Assembly: GCA_965247635.1 (NCBI GenBank)
Contig: CBDFHJ010000008.1
Location: 124,001 to 188,000 of the forward strand
Reading direction: 5' to 3'
From: CBDFHJ01 sp965247635
GTDB taxonomy: Bacteria > Chloroflexota > Dehalococcoidia > Lucifugimonadales > Australimonadaceae
DNA length: 64,000 nucleotides
Below, piece after piece: positions 54,880 through 63,835 of this stretch. The stretch's first letter is position 1, and every line of letters begins with the position of its first letter. The notes under the pieces are model-generated. The model saw nothing but the letters and a program-made list of their open reading frames with translations. It did no database searches and was not told the DNA's origin. A program made the translations under genes and the position numbers.

Positions 54880-55286
54880 GCGCCAAGCACGGTGCCCATG
54901 ACCGCGTACGCGATGATGGGGTAGCCGGCGTCGATGAAGAACAGCTTCAACGACTTAAAGGCGAAGCTGTAGTTGAGGGCCAGGAAGCTGACCACGAACC
55001 CCACCCCGACGATGAGCCCGAGTACGACACCGTCCGCCGCGTCGGTGGCGCCGGCAAGCTGGACGATGACCGCCAACGATCCCGCCGCGATAAGCCAGAC
55101 CACGGCCCCGGTGAGGTAGCTAACGTACATTCGCGCTTTCTGGGCCGCCACGGACTCCCGCGTTAGCCCGACCTCCTTCATCCACGGATTGGCCAGGATG
55201 CCGTACCAGGCCGCTCCCATCACGAAGCTGATCACCAACGCCACCAGCACCGCCAGGTAGTTAATGTCGCCGAACTCAATGTCCAT
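54870..55286 (-). CDS. DUF1761-type membrane protein
   Basis: A 138-residue protein with four hydrophobic helices (NYLAVLVALVISFVMGAAWY, YLTGAVVWLIAAGSLAVIVQ, GLIVGVGFVVSFLALNYSF, IDAGYPIIAYAVMGTVLGAW). ILANPWMKEVGLT and FKSLKLFFIDAGYPIIAYAV are typical of DUF1761. The function is unknown. ATG 55286 with GAGG seven bases upstream. It is sandwiched between hpnA and shc and overlaps shc, so it may support the membrane cyclase or hopanoid transport; this is inference. Confidence 0.85.
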   Translation of the reverse strand: MDIEFGDINYLAVLVALVISFVMGAAWYGILANPWMKEVGLTRESVAAQKARMYVSYLTGAVVWLIAAGSLAVIVQLAGATDAADGVVLGLIVGVGFVVSFLALNYSFAFKSLKLFFIDAGYPIIAYAVMGTVLGAWQ

Positions 55287-55369
55287 CATTGCACCTCAAT
55301 AAAGATAGTGTTCCTTTGCCCATTCCCCTCAGTCGCGCTAGTCACGCTGGAGCTCGTCGGAAGCAGTGC

Positions 55370-56440
55370 CTATGCGCCCACCGCCTTGGCGGCGCGGCCT
55401 TGCGCGGTAAACCACGCCACCGCCTCGCGGAGCGCCTCCTCCACCGGTCGCTGCGGAAGTCCCAGCTCGCGCACCGCCTTGGAGCAGTCCACCCACATGC
55501 GCTTGCGAGCCATCCGGGTGCCCTCCAGCGGAATACGAGGCTGACGCCGCAGGATAGTGCCCTCCACGAGCCAGTCCAGGTTGGCGGCGGCCATGGCCAA
55601 CGCCCAAGGGATTCGGCGCCTGGGAGCGGGGATTCCAGTAATGCGCTCCAGCACCTCAAACAGCTCCTTTAGAGAGAGGTTACCCTCCAGGTTCCCAAGC
55701 AGGTATCGTTCCCCCACGCGGCCTCGCTCGAGCGCCAAAGCGTGGCCTTCCGCCACGTCGGTCACGCTGACAAAATTGAGGCCCGTATCGACATACGCGG
55801 GGAAGCCACGCCGAAGAAAGTCCACGATAACCTGTCCGGTGGGGGTGGGCTTGTTGTCGCCGGGACCTACCGGCGCTGTGGGATTCACGATGACCACCGG
55901 CGCGCCCTGATGGACAAGCAGGCGCGCCACGCGCTCCGCCTCGAACTTGCTTCGCTTGTACGGTCCCGTCAGCTCGTGGGGGAGGGCGTCCTCCGTTTCG
56001 TCGCCCAGCGCTCCATCCCGGTCCATCCGTACCGTGCCCACCGTGCTGGTGTAGACGATGCGTCCCACCCCGGCGTCCGCTGCCGCCTGCAACACGTTTC
56101 GGGTGCCGTTCACGTTAACGTCGTGCATGCGCTTCCGCCGTGGTGTCCAGAAGGTATGCAGGCCCGCGACATGCACCACGCCATCGCAGCCTTGCACCGC
56201 GGCCGCGACAGTGGCGGGATCGGTCACGTCCCCGTAGGCCACTTCCAAGTCGGACTGGGGGCCGCTCGCCGCCTGTCCCGACTTGTCGGTGACGCCCCCA
56301 GACCCCATGGCGGATTGCCGATCCTCCAACGCCCAGCCCGGCCGGAGGAAGGCGCGTACTTGGTAGCCACGGCTGAGCAGCGCTTGGACCACGTGCCCGC
56401 CGATGAACCCCGTAGCCCCTGTGACCAAGACCAGGCTCAT
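55370..56440 (-). CDS. hpnA: Hopanoid-associated sugar epimerase HpnA
   Basis: A 356-residue extended SDR. It starts with LVLVTGATGFIGGHVVQALL (NAD-binding) and has CDGVVHVAGLHTFW, VYTSTVGTVR and the catalytic YKRSKFEAER. GKRYLLGN-type C-terminal block GERYLLGNLEGNLSLKELF is typical of HpnA. Members lie in hopanoid clusters and may act on the sugar-like side chain. Its ATG overlaps the stop of hpnG by four bases. Gaps from the DUF1761 gene are 83 bases, so one long transcript is possible. Upstream codons to 56707 are in another frame of hpnG and excluded. Confidence 0.92.
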   Translation of the reverse strand: MSLVLVTGATGFIGGHVVQALLSRGYQVRAFLRPGWALEDRQSAMGSGGVTDKSGQAASGPQSDLEVAYGDVTDPATVAAAVQGCDGVVHVAGLHTFWTPRRKRMHDVNVNGTRNVLQAAADAGVGRIVYTSTVGTVRMDRDGALGDETEDALPHELTGPYKRSKFEAERVARLLVHQGAPVVIVNPTAPVGPGDNKPTPTGQVIVDFLRRGFPAYVDTGLNFVSVTDVAEGHALALERGRVGERYLLGNLEGNLSLKELFEVLERITGIPAPRRRIPWALAMAAANLDWLVEGTILRRQPRIPLEGTRMARKRMWVDCSKAVRELGLPQRPVEEALREAVAWFTAQGRAAKAVGA

Positions 56441-57195
56441 GCAGGCGACCCTAGCGTCGGGACCAGCACCCGGACCGCACGCCGTAGGGCGAATCGGGCC
56501 CGCCGGGCGCGATATGCCAGTGCCACCAGCCAAGGCAGGCCCCAGGGGTGGGCCAGAAGCCAGCGCACGGCGTGACGCCACTCCTGGCTGCTCTGGCCGG
56601 CCACGATGGCTGCGACAAAGGCCGGCAGCTCCTGGTCCACGGCGTCGAGCACCACACGCAGACCCACAAAGCGTACCTGGTGCTCGGCGGCGGCCTTCGC
56701 CAGCCAATAGCCCTCCATATCCACCAGCGCCGCTCCTGTCTCCGAGCCGGCCCTGCGCTTGTCGTCGCTGGTCAGCAGCGGGGTAGGGACGGTCAGCAGC
56801 GGACCGCTCGAGACGGACTGGCCAGCCTGGGAAAGCTGGTCCATGACGGCCCGGAGCGTGGCGGCATCCGCGTCAATGGAAGGGAGGGGGCCAGCTCGAC
56901 CAGCCGGGTCCGCACGGAACGAATCGCACGCTACCAAGGCGCCGGAGCGAAGCTGGGGTGCCAGGCCGCCGGCAAAGCCGATGGACAGCGCCAACGCCGG
57001 ACGGTGTGCGATTAACAGCTCGGTGAAGGCAGGCGCCGCCGCTTCGCCCAACCCCGTTACCGCCGTCTGCACCCCGGCGCGTTGACCCAACGGCAAGCCT
57101 CTGAGCTCGCGCCGAGTGGGCGCCACCACCAGGAGGTCCACCGTCTGCTCCGGGGAAACAGGGCCTCGCGCGGCTTTCTGTGGTGTGCTAGCCAT
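56437..57195 (-). CDS. hpnG: Hopanoid-associated phosphorylase HpnG (adenosylhopane nucleosidase)
   Basis: A 252-residue nucleoside-phosphorylase-fold protein. LLVVAPTRRELRGLPLGQRAG, ALALSIGFAGGLAPQLRSGA and ALVDMEGYWLAKAAAEHQV match the phosphorylase superfamily, with D-M-E in the nucleoside site. HpnG cleaves adenine from adenosylhopane to give ribosylhopane. ATG 57195 begins 17 bases after the 121-residue gene. It overlaps hpnA (ATGA). Confidence 0.88.
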   Translation of the reverse strand: MASTPQKAARGPVSPEQTVDLLVVAPTRRELRGLPLGQRAGVQTAVTGLGEAAAPAFTELLIAHRPALALSIGFAGGLAPQLRSGALVACDSFRADPAGRAGPLPSIDADAATLRAVMDQLSQAGQSVSSGPLLTVPTPLLTSDDKRRAGSETGAALVDMEGYWLAKAAAEHQVRFVGLRVVLDAVDQELPAFVAAIVAGQSSQEWRHAVRWLLAHPWGLPWLVALAYRARRARFALRRAVRVLVPTLGSPA

Positions 57196-57211
57196 CGTCG
57201 TTGGGGAGGCC

Positions 57212-57577
57212 TCAGCCCTTCTCTGCCTCCCGACGGCGCTTCCACGCGTCATAGGACTTGCCCGCCGCCGTATCCCTGCCTGTGAACCGGACACGCCGGA
57301 TATCGGCGTAGAGGATGTTGAACGGCCCATCGCCCTTCCTGTCAAAGAGCTGGACGTAGGGGTTGGGCACGGCGCTATCCCGATTGAATAGGTAGCCCAC
57401 CATCTCCGTCCCATCCACCTTCTCGATGGTGACCTCACCTCGATAGTCGAAAGCCAAGTCCACCACACGCTCCAGGGAGGCGTCTACACCTACCTCAGGC
57501 TCCCACCCCTGCAGGCTCTCCTCTTCGGGAGCGGCGGGTCCCTTCCAGCTTTGCTCTTTGTCCTCTTGTCCTGGCAT
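57212..57577 (-). CDS. Small conserved protein heading the hpnG-hpnA-shc unit
   Basis: A 121-residue soluble protein: an acidic disordered N-terminus (EDKEQSWKGPAAPEEES), then a compact beta-rich part (VDLAFDYRGEVTIEKVDGTE, NPYVQLFDRKGDGPFNILYA) and a basic C-terminus. The family is not recognised. Homologues may bind or sense something related to hopanoid synthesis, but no motif supports this. ATG 57577. It is the first gene of the block that includes hpnG, hpnA, DUF1761 and shc. Confidence 0.7.
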   Translation of the reverse strand: MPGQEDKEQSWKGPAAPEEESLQGWEPEVGVDASLERVVDLAFDYRGEVTIEKVDGTEMVGYLFNRDSAVPNPYVQLFDRKGDGPFNILYADIRRVRFTGRDTAAGKSYDAWKRRREAEKG

Positions 57578-57690
57578 CTATTACCGGGCCGCCCAGTACT
57601 CCGCCTCCGGAGGTGCATGGGCAGTTATGTCTTTTACACACCTTAGCACGCGCCAAACTCTTATAGACACGGGACCGCTCGCTCAGGTAA

Positions 57691-58023
57691 TCATGGCTCG
57701 TCGGCATGCTTCAGCAGGATTCGCTTGCTAGAGCTGCCGTTCTCGATCCTTTTTCTCTCTTTCTCCCGGTAGACGACTTCAAGCGGCAAGCCGTTCTCTT
57801 TGGCGATGGCTTCGACTAGCTCAAGCACATCGCCGAGTTCGTTAAGAACTTCACCTGGCGTCTTGGCTGCGCCCAGCTCGTTCGCTTCCTCAATCATCTT
57901 GGCTTTCAATGCTCGGCGGAATTCCTCTTCCGCAAGAACCATTACTTCTGGCACACCCCCATGCTTTTGGATGATATCGGGGATGTTGTCGCGCACTAGC
58001 TTATTGTAGTTTTTCCTACCCAT
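57691..58023 (-). CDS. MazG-like nucleotide pyrophosphohydrolase-type protein
   Basis: A 110-residue all-alpha NTP-pyrophosphatase-like protein. YNKLVRDNIPDIIQKHG is the conserved beginning of phosphoribosyl-ATP pyrophosphohydrolase-like/MazG small proteins, and the Mg-binding acidic set is visible as KMIEEANELGAA and NELGDVLELVEAIAKENG (E-x-x-E, E-x-x-D pattern). It may clear non-canonical nucleotides. GAGGTAACC before the ATG. It is more AT-rich than its neighbours and sits next to a repeat, hinting at an acquired gene. Confidence 0.85.
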   Translation of the reverse strand: MGRKNYNKLVRDNIPDIIQKHGGVPEVMVLAEEEFRRALKAKMIEEANELGAAKTPGEVLNELGDVLELVEAIAKENGLPLEVVYREKERKRIENGSSSKRILLKHADEP

Positions 58024-58105
58024 GGTTACCTCGCAATCATGGTCTCTCGTACTAGTAAGCTAGAGGTGTGTTAAGTACATAATTCCCGGTGCATGAGTCG
58101 CGAGA

Positions 58106-58279
58106 GTGGTGAGGCAGTCCCGACAGGTCGGGACATAATCCGCTCATCCTTAGACAAGCTCTCCGACTTCGTCAGGAGTCTCGATGAGCGAAGCATCATC
58201 GGACAGGACGAGCGGATTTCCCCCGTTCGTGGTGAGCCCTTCGACCTTGCTCAGGACAGGCCTGTCGAACCATGAACGG
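58106..58279 (+). repeat. Interspersed palindromic repeat, copy 2
   Basis: Second copy of the element at 18885-18991 (opposite orientation), with the same ends but an additional central segment of about 65 bases. It contains GTCCCGAC-AG-GTCGGGAC (58117-58134) and the AATCCGCTC/GAGCGGATT pair. Non-coding. Confidence 0.8.
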
Positions 58280-58335
58280 TCCGAAGGACTCTCCGCAGAA
58301 GTCCGGAGTCCTTCGGACCGGACTCCTGCGGAGGG
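58278..58335. repeat. Overlapping palindromes that can form two alternative hairpins
   Basis: GGTCCGAAGGACTC (58278-58291) pairs perfectly with GAGTCCTTCGGACC (58306-58319). Alternatively CTCCGCAG (58291-58298) pairs with CTGCGGAG (58326-58333) and GGAGTCC (58305-58311) with GGACTCC (58320-58326). The rest of 58336-58450 shows no gene. Confidence 0.7.
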
Positions 58336-58450
58336 CTCTGAAACGCTCCTCACATTTATTGAATGGATTAGTAACTCAGGATACAAGAATGTCTTGCGCG
58401 GTGGGAAAGGTTGACGGGCGCCAGGCGTGGCATCCAGGCCGGACGGCTGG

Positions 58451-59473
58451 CTACAGCTTGCCGGTGATGGTTGCCACCGCGGCGTCCTTGAGGCCCTTGA
58501 GGGAGCCAAAGGTCTCGTTCACCGCCGTGGGCTCGTAGCCGCAGTGGACCATGCAGTCTTGGCACTTTGGGTTGCCGCTGGCCCTGCCGTACTCTTCCCA
58601 TGGCGTGGTCTCCAGCAGCTCTTTGAAGCTGGAGGCGTAGCCCTCTTGCAGGAGGTAGCACGGGCGCTGCCAGCCGAACATGTTGTAGGTGGGGTTGCCC
58701 CACGGCGTGCACTCGTAGTCACGCTTGCCCATGAGAAACTGCAAGAACAGGGGTGACTGATTGAGCCGCCAGCTCCGCTTCTTGTCCGACAGTACCTGAG
58801 TGAAGAGTTGTTTCGTGTTCTCGCGCTGCAGAAAGTGGTCCTGGTCTGGCGCCTTTGAGTAGCTGTAGCCGGGAGAGATCATCATCCCCTCGACTTTCAA
58901 CTCCATCATGGCGTCGAAGAACTCCCGGACGCGCATGGGCTCCGCGCCGTCGAACAAGGTGGTGTTCGTCGTCACGCGGAAGCCCCGGCTGACCGCTTCC
59001 CTAATGCCCTCCACCGCCTGGTCGTAGACGCCGTCGCGGCAGACCGACTCGTCGTGTTCCTCCCTCAGGCCGTCCATGTGGATGCTAAAACTCAGGTATT
59101 TGGAAGGCTGGAACGCTCCCTCCTCCAATCGCTGCTTCAGCAAGACGGCGTTGGTGCACAGGTAGACGTACTTCTTGCGCTTGCCCAGCTCGTCCACCAG
59201 CTCGGCGATGTGGGGGTACAGCAGGGGCTCTCCCCCGGGAATGCTTACCATGGGGGCGCCACACTCCTCCACCGCGGCCAGGCACTGCTCCACGGTGAGG
59301 CTCTTTTTCAAGATGTACGCGGGATACTGGATCTTGCCACAGCCGGCGCAGGCAAGGTTGCAACGCAGGAGCGGCTCCAGCATGAGCACCAGCGGATAGC
59401 GCTTCCGCCGCAAGAGCTTCTGCTTGAGCACGTACGTGGCTACCGTCCACGCCTGAGATGCCGGAACTCCCAT
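58451..59473 (-). CDS. hpnH: Adenosyl-hopene transferase HpnH (radical SAM)
   Basis: A 340-residue radical-SAM enzyme that couples adenosine to the hopene side chain, the first step to bacteriohopanepolyols. The cluster motif is CNLACAGCGKIQYPA (CxxxCxxC), SIPGGEPLLYPHI is the GGE motif, and C-terminal Cys lie in QDCMVHCGYEPTAV. Start ATG 59473 with GAGCGAGGG upstream. It needs an Fe-S cluster, which the Suf system of the window can supply. It is the cyclic counterpart to hpnG. Confidence 0.95.
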   Translation of the reverse strand: MGVPASQAWTVATYVLKQKLLRRKRYPLVLMLEPLLRCNLACAGCGKIQYPAYILKKSLTVEQCLAAVEECGAPMVSIPGGEPLLYPHIAELVDELGKRKKYVYLCTNAVLLKQRLEEGAFQPSKYLSFSIHMDGLREEHDESVCRDGVYDQAVEGIREAVSRGFRVTTNTTLFDGAEPMRVREFFDAMMELKVEGMMISPGYSYSKAPDQDHFLQRENTKQLFTQVLSDKKRSWRLNQSPLFLQFLMGKRDYECTPWGNPTYNMFGWQRPCYLLQEGYASSFKELLETTPWEEYGRASGNPKCQDCMVHCGYEPTAVNETFGSLKGLKDAAVATITGKL

Positions 59474-59513
59474 CCCTCGCTCCCTTCGACTTGCTAGAAC
59501 TCAATTCGGTCCG

Positions 59514-59609
59514 CTCTCCCTCGATGGGAGAGGGCTGGGGTGAGGGTGGCCGCAAACCGGCGGAACGCCTTACCCCCTCATCCTAACCTTCTCCCGCCAG
59601 GGGAGAAGG
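59514..59609. repeat. Imperfect inverted repeat of MITE type
   Basis: CTCTCCC.CGATGGGAGAGGG...GGTGAGGGTG (59514-59548) is complementary, with mismatches, to the segment ending CTTCTCCCGCCAGGGGAGAAGG (59572-59609). Similar sequence pairs occur between genes in many bacterial genomes. It sits between the polyprenyl synthase and hpnH genes. Confidence 0.65.
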
Positions 59610-59632
59610 TCTCTTGAAACAGACGCGCTAGT

Positions 59633-60688
59633 CTAACGCTCCCGGCTTACGAAATACTCGGCCACCGCCTGGACCCGCTGCCTGGCAGCCGACGGAAGGT
59701 CCAGCCCTTCCAATGGCTCCAAGGCCGCGTGGCTCCGGGCTTCGGCCGTTTTCCTTACGTACGCGGGCGTCTCGACATCACCCATCATGACCATGACCTC
59801 TTCCACCTCCCGGCCTTCAACCTGGGGTGCGGTATAGATCTGGCGCAATCGCTCCCTGTCCCGACCTTTGGCCTCCTGGAACACGTGGACCACCGGCAGG
59901 GACTTCTTCTTGCGGCGGATGTCGGCGCCCACCGGCTTGCCCACCTTGGCGGGGTCGCCCCAGATGCCCAGGTAGTCGTCCTGCACCTGAAAGGCCTGCC
60001 CCAGCAGCCGTCCGCAACGGCCGAACGCACCGGCCACCTTCAACTCTCCGGTGGCCACCAGCGCCCCAACGAACATGGCAGACTCGATGAGGGCACCCGT
60101 TTTGCGGCTTATCATATCAAGGTAGCCGTTGGTCGTCACCTGGTCTGATTCCTCAAAGGCCATATCCAGGTACTGGCCTTCGATCATCTCCATGTAGCGG
60201 GCGGTGAGCATCAGGGACGCGGTCACGGCGGTAGGGGCGGGCACACTTAGGTCCGCCAGCGCCAGCAGCGACTGGTCGGCTAGGACCCGCATGGCGTTGC
60301 CGGCGGTCACCGCCTTCGGGATACCCCAGATGCTCCACGTCGTAGCCCGGCCGCGGCGGGTCGCGTCGCGGTCTTGAATATCGTCGTGGATCAAAGAGAA
60401 GTTGTGGATGAGCTCTAGCGATGCCGCCGCGGGCAGCGCCTGGCGCCACTCGCCTCCCGCCAGCTCGCACGCCATCAGGCACAGCAGTGGACGGAGGGCT
60501 TTGCCGCCGTTTCCTGTAACGGTGTTGCCGTCGGCCTCTTCCCACCCCAGGTGGTAGCGCAGCAACGTGTGGACGTCGCCTTCCCGCTCAGCATCTGCCC
60601 GCGGGACCACGCGGCGCAGCTCATCGTGGACCGCGTCCAGGTAGCGCGCTTGGAGCGCCGCAACTTCGCGTTCGGCCGTTAGTTGCAC
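59633..60688 (-). CDS. Polyprenyl (farnesyl/geranylgeranyl) diphosphate synthase
   Basis: A 351-residue trans-prenyltransferase. First Asp-rich motif: NFSLIHDDIQDRDATRRGR; second: QVQDDYLGIWGDPAKVGKP, with Lys-rich RRKKKSLPVVH near the end. It condenses isopentenyl diphosphate with allylic diphosphates and would feed farnesyl diphosphate to HpnD. The usual second motif DDxxD is DDYLG, acceptable for this group (DDxxG). GTG 60688 with AGGAAA upstream. Chain length is not predictable by eye. Confidence 0.93.
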   Translation of the reverse strand: MQLTAEREVAALQARYLDAVHDELRRVVPRADAEREGDVHTLLRYHLGWEEADGNTVTGNGGKALRPLLCLMACELAGGEWRQALPAAASLELIHNFSLIHDDIQDRDATRRGRATTWSIWGIPKAVTAGNAMRVLADQSLLALADLSVPAPTAVTASLMLTARYMEMIEGQYLDMAFEESDQVTTNGYLDMISRKTGALIESAMFVGALVATGELKVAGAFGRCGRLLGQAFQVQDDYLGIWGDPAKVGKPVGADIRRKKKSLPVVHVFQEAKGRDRERLRQIYTAPQVEGREVEEVMVMMGDVETPAYVRKTAEARSHAALEPLEGLDLPSAARQRVQAVAEYFVSRER

Positions 60689-60869
60689 AGCCGTTTCCTA
60701 TCCCGGCAGGGACCTGTCCGGCTGCCTTGGCTTCCGATGGTCGGAGGGTAGCGCAGGGCCATGGCCGTGTCAAGGCAATCTAGCCCACCGTTATGGCGTA
60801 GTGGCCTTGGCGAAAGGCTCGCGCCATACATTTGCTACCGCTGCTAGTGCACTTCCTGACTCCACCGAT

Positions 60870-61736
60870 TTAGAGTACCTTCACGTGGTAGGTGTTGCAG
60901 TCGGAAGTCAGTTGTACTATGTCGTTACCGGCACCGGTGTCCATGAGCCAAACCTTCGCGCCAATGCTCTCCAGCCTGTCTACTACCTCTTGGTAGGCAT
61001 GGACATCCTGATCATCACCACCTGCACTGATGACCGCGACCTCCGGCTTCGTTTCATTCAGAAAGGGTGAGGATGGGTAGGAGCTAGAGCCCTTGTGCGC
61101 CACTATCAGGACGTCAATGTCTCTTAAGATGCCTGCGGCTAGCATCTGCCGCTCCGATTGAGCTGTGCCGCCGGCAGCGAACAGGACGGCGACGTCGCCG
61201 CAGGCCATCTCGAGAACGAAAGAATCAGTACTGGAGTCGTCCGAGTGGCCCCTAGGGGATAGCACGATTAGGTCGAGCGGACCGAAAGACACCGAGCCGA
61301 CGCCCTGCAATATGGAATGCGGGCCCCAGAGCATGAAATGCCAGTAGACGTCGGTGATACCAATCTCGTCAATAAAGTATGCACGCCTAGTCCCGTAGGC
61401 CCTCCCTATTTCATTCAATTCGCCAAGGCGGTTAACATCGGCGTGAGTGATCAGGATGGCATCTAGGTCCGTCACACCGACGGCATCCAGGCTTTCAAAG
61501 AGAAGCGACTGACTTCCTCCCCGGTCTATCAGGATCGTGCCATGGTCCTCCGCGGCTACTACTAACGTGGCAGGGCCATTCCCGAGGTCGAGGAGGTAGA
61601 CGGTGAACGACGGAGCTGGCCGAATTGGTGGCAAAGTGGACGAGGGAGTTGGTGTCGGTGTGGGTAGTGCCTGGCCGCAGGCCGCTAAGAAGAGCGCAAC
61701 TAGTAACAAGGTGGACAGGTAAAGTGCCCGCTTCAT
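60870..61736 (-). CDS. ComEC/Rec2-like metallo-beta-lactamase-fold lipoprotein with degenerate active site
   Basis: A 288-residue lipoprotein (lipobox LAAC, then a Thr/Pro linker). The body resembles the periplasmic MBL domain of ComEC: a short first strand DLGNGPATLVV, TILIDRGGSQSLLFESLDAV, AILITHADVNRLGELNEI, STDSFVLEMACGDVAVLFAAG and IVAHKGSSSYPS. In active relatives the THPHADHIGG motif carries three metal ligands; here it reads THADVNRLG, so two His are lost. Catalysis by metal is unlikely. Function unknown; ATG 61736 chosen because the signal peptide starts there. Confidence 0.78.
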   Translation of the reverse strand: MKRALYLSTLLLVALFLAACGQALPTPTPTPSSTLPPIRPAPSFTVYLLDLGNGPATLVVAAEDHGTILIDRGGSQSLLFESLDAVGVTDLDAILITHADVNRLGELNEIGRAYGTRRAYFIDEIGITDVYWHFMLWGPHSILQGVGSVSFGPLDLIVLSPRGHSDDSSTDSFVLEMACGDVAVLFAAGGTAQSERQMLAAGILRDIDVLIVAHKGSSSYPSSPFLNETKPEVAVISAGGDDQDVHAYQEVVDRLESIGAKVWLMDTGAGNDIVQLTSDCNTYHVKVL

Positions 61737-61913
61737 GGGCTTAGTGTATCGCAGAAGCAGAGACCCTCCCCTCTCCACGGCTTAGAGCGACACACGGTGC
61801 TCGTTGCCGTGCTGAGGGGGTGGGTGGTGGGTGGTGGGGCTACCACTCCCGCTATCGCGCCCGCCATCAAACACAGCAATGGGCGCGCGGCCGTGGCTCT
61901 AACGGATGGGCTG

Positions 61914-62303
61914 CTAGTGCGCTTGCCGGTTCCACCGAGCTACCGTCAGCAGGGCCATCGCAAGGATGAGGTATGCACCGGTCATTGTCATGAGGCCAGC
62001 GGCGTAAATGGAGAAGACAGAGAAGCCGAAAAAACCTACCGCAATGACGAAAAATAACCAGGCCGAGGCAAGCCCTACCCCAGGAGGTCGTACATCCAGG
62101 AACTCGCTCCACGCGACCACAAAGGCCCCAACGCTTCCGGTCAGACCAAGGACTGTAGCTACGGCCCCCAAAGCCCAGCGCATGCCCAGCGGGATGTTCA
62201 GGTGACCGTCAACTGCCAGCGACACGACGATTAAGAGCGACCAAAGCGCAATGAGGATACCCAAGCCCGCGGCGATGAGGAACAACCAACCGCTTCCGTG
62301 CAT
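61914..62303 (-). CDS. Four-helix membrane protein of unknown function
   Basis: A 129-residue protein with four hydrophobic segments (GWLFLIAAGLGILIALWSLL, ALGAVATVLGLTGSVGAFVV, SAWLFFVIAVGFFGFSVFSI, MTMTGAYLILAMALLTVA). There is no recognised motif or signal peptide beyond the first helix. Start ATG 62303. It may share a transcript with the zinc-ribbon membrane protein gene whose end lies 38 bases upstream. The function is not inferable. Confidence 0.65.
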   Translation of the reverse strand: MHGSGWLFLIAAGLGILIALWSLLIVVSLAVDGHLNIPLGMRWALGAVATVLGLTGSVGAFVVAWSEFLDVRPPGVGLASAWLFFVIAVGFFGFSVFSIYAAGLMTMTGAYLILAMALLTVARWNRQAH

Positions 62304-62341
62304 GGCATATCACCCTGGGCCAGGGTAGGGGTATTGCACCG

Positions 62342-62653
62342 CTAGCTCACGGCCTTACCACCCCGCCACGTTAGGCCGCACTCCGTGCACCGGTACGTTC
62401 GCAAGCTGAGCCAGAGCCGCGCAGCCAGCCACAGCGTCGCCGCGCCGTAGACCGCCAAGGGCGTCAGCCACAGCGGTGCCGCATCCAGCACGAGCCCCGC
62501 CGCCAGCCACGGCGCGTACGTGATCCACAGCGCCAGCGCAAGGCGAATCAACGCCCGCCGATGTCGTGCCGCCTGCAGGTCCCACGGCACCCGCACGGCG
62601 GGACTCGAGCATCGAGGGCAGCTCACCATCACCGGTCGCGAGAATGGCTGCAT
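62342..62653 (-). CDS. Small membrane protein with zinc-ribbon-like Cys pairs
   Basis: A 103-residue protein. N-terminal VSCPRCSSPAVRVPW and C-terminal YRCTECGLTWRGG each bear a CxxC pair, so they could together bind zinc, while the middle holds two membrane segments (LIRLALALWITYAPWLAAGL, WLTPLAVYGAATLWLAARLW). Start ATG 62653 with GGTGAG upstream; the longer frame to 62890 overlaps the divergent reductase gene and is not used. Confidence 0.65.
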   Translation of the reverse strand: MQPFSRPVMVSCPRCSSPAVRVPWDLQAARHRRALIRLALALWITYAPWLAAGLVLDAAPLWLTPLAVYGAATLWLAARLWLSLRTYRCTECGLTWRGGKAVS

Positions 62654-62756
62654 GGCCAACTCACCATACCATATGCTGCCGGTCCCTACGGTTTTCCCCG
62701 GCGTCCAAAGCGGGTAGGATGGGTGACCAGCCGGAAGTGAGGAACGTGGAGGGCCC

Positions 62757-63689
<933 letters not shown>

Positions 63690-63719
63690 GCGATGCGGCA
63701 TTGATGCTTCCCTGGCATG

Positions 63720-63774
63720 CTCAGCGGAGCGAGGGACCTCCCGGCGAGAGGCCCTTCGCTACGCTCAGGGTGAC
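63720..63774. repeat. Imperfect inverted repeat after the aldo/keto reductase
   Basis: CTCAGCGGAGCGAGGG (63720-63735) faces CCCTTCGCTACGCTCAGGG (63752-63770), complementary with a few mismatches. It resembles intergenic palindromes common in GC-rich genomes. Confidence 0.55.
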
Positions 63775-63797
63775 AAACGAAACGCCGAGTGAGTTCA

Positions 63798-63835
63798 CAC
63801 CAATGGGCCCCGCCTTCGGGCGGGGCCCATTGGTG
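63798..63835 (+). terminator. Very strong hairpin with UUCG tetraloop
   Basis: CACCAATGGGCCCCGCC (63798-63814), loop TTCG, GGCGGGGCCCATTGGTG (63819-63835): a perfect 17-bp stem. There is no U-run on either strand, so termination would be by stem strength or the element is an mRNA 3'-end stabiliser. Confidence 0.6.
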
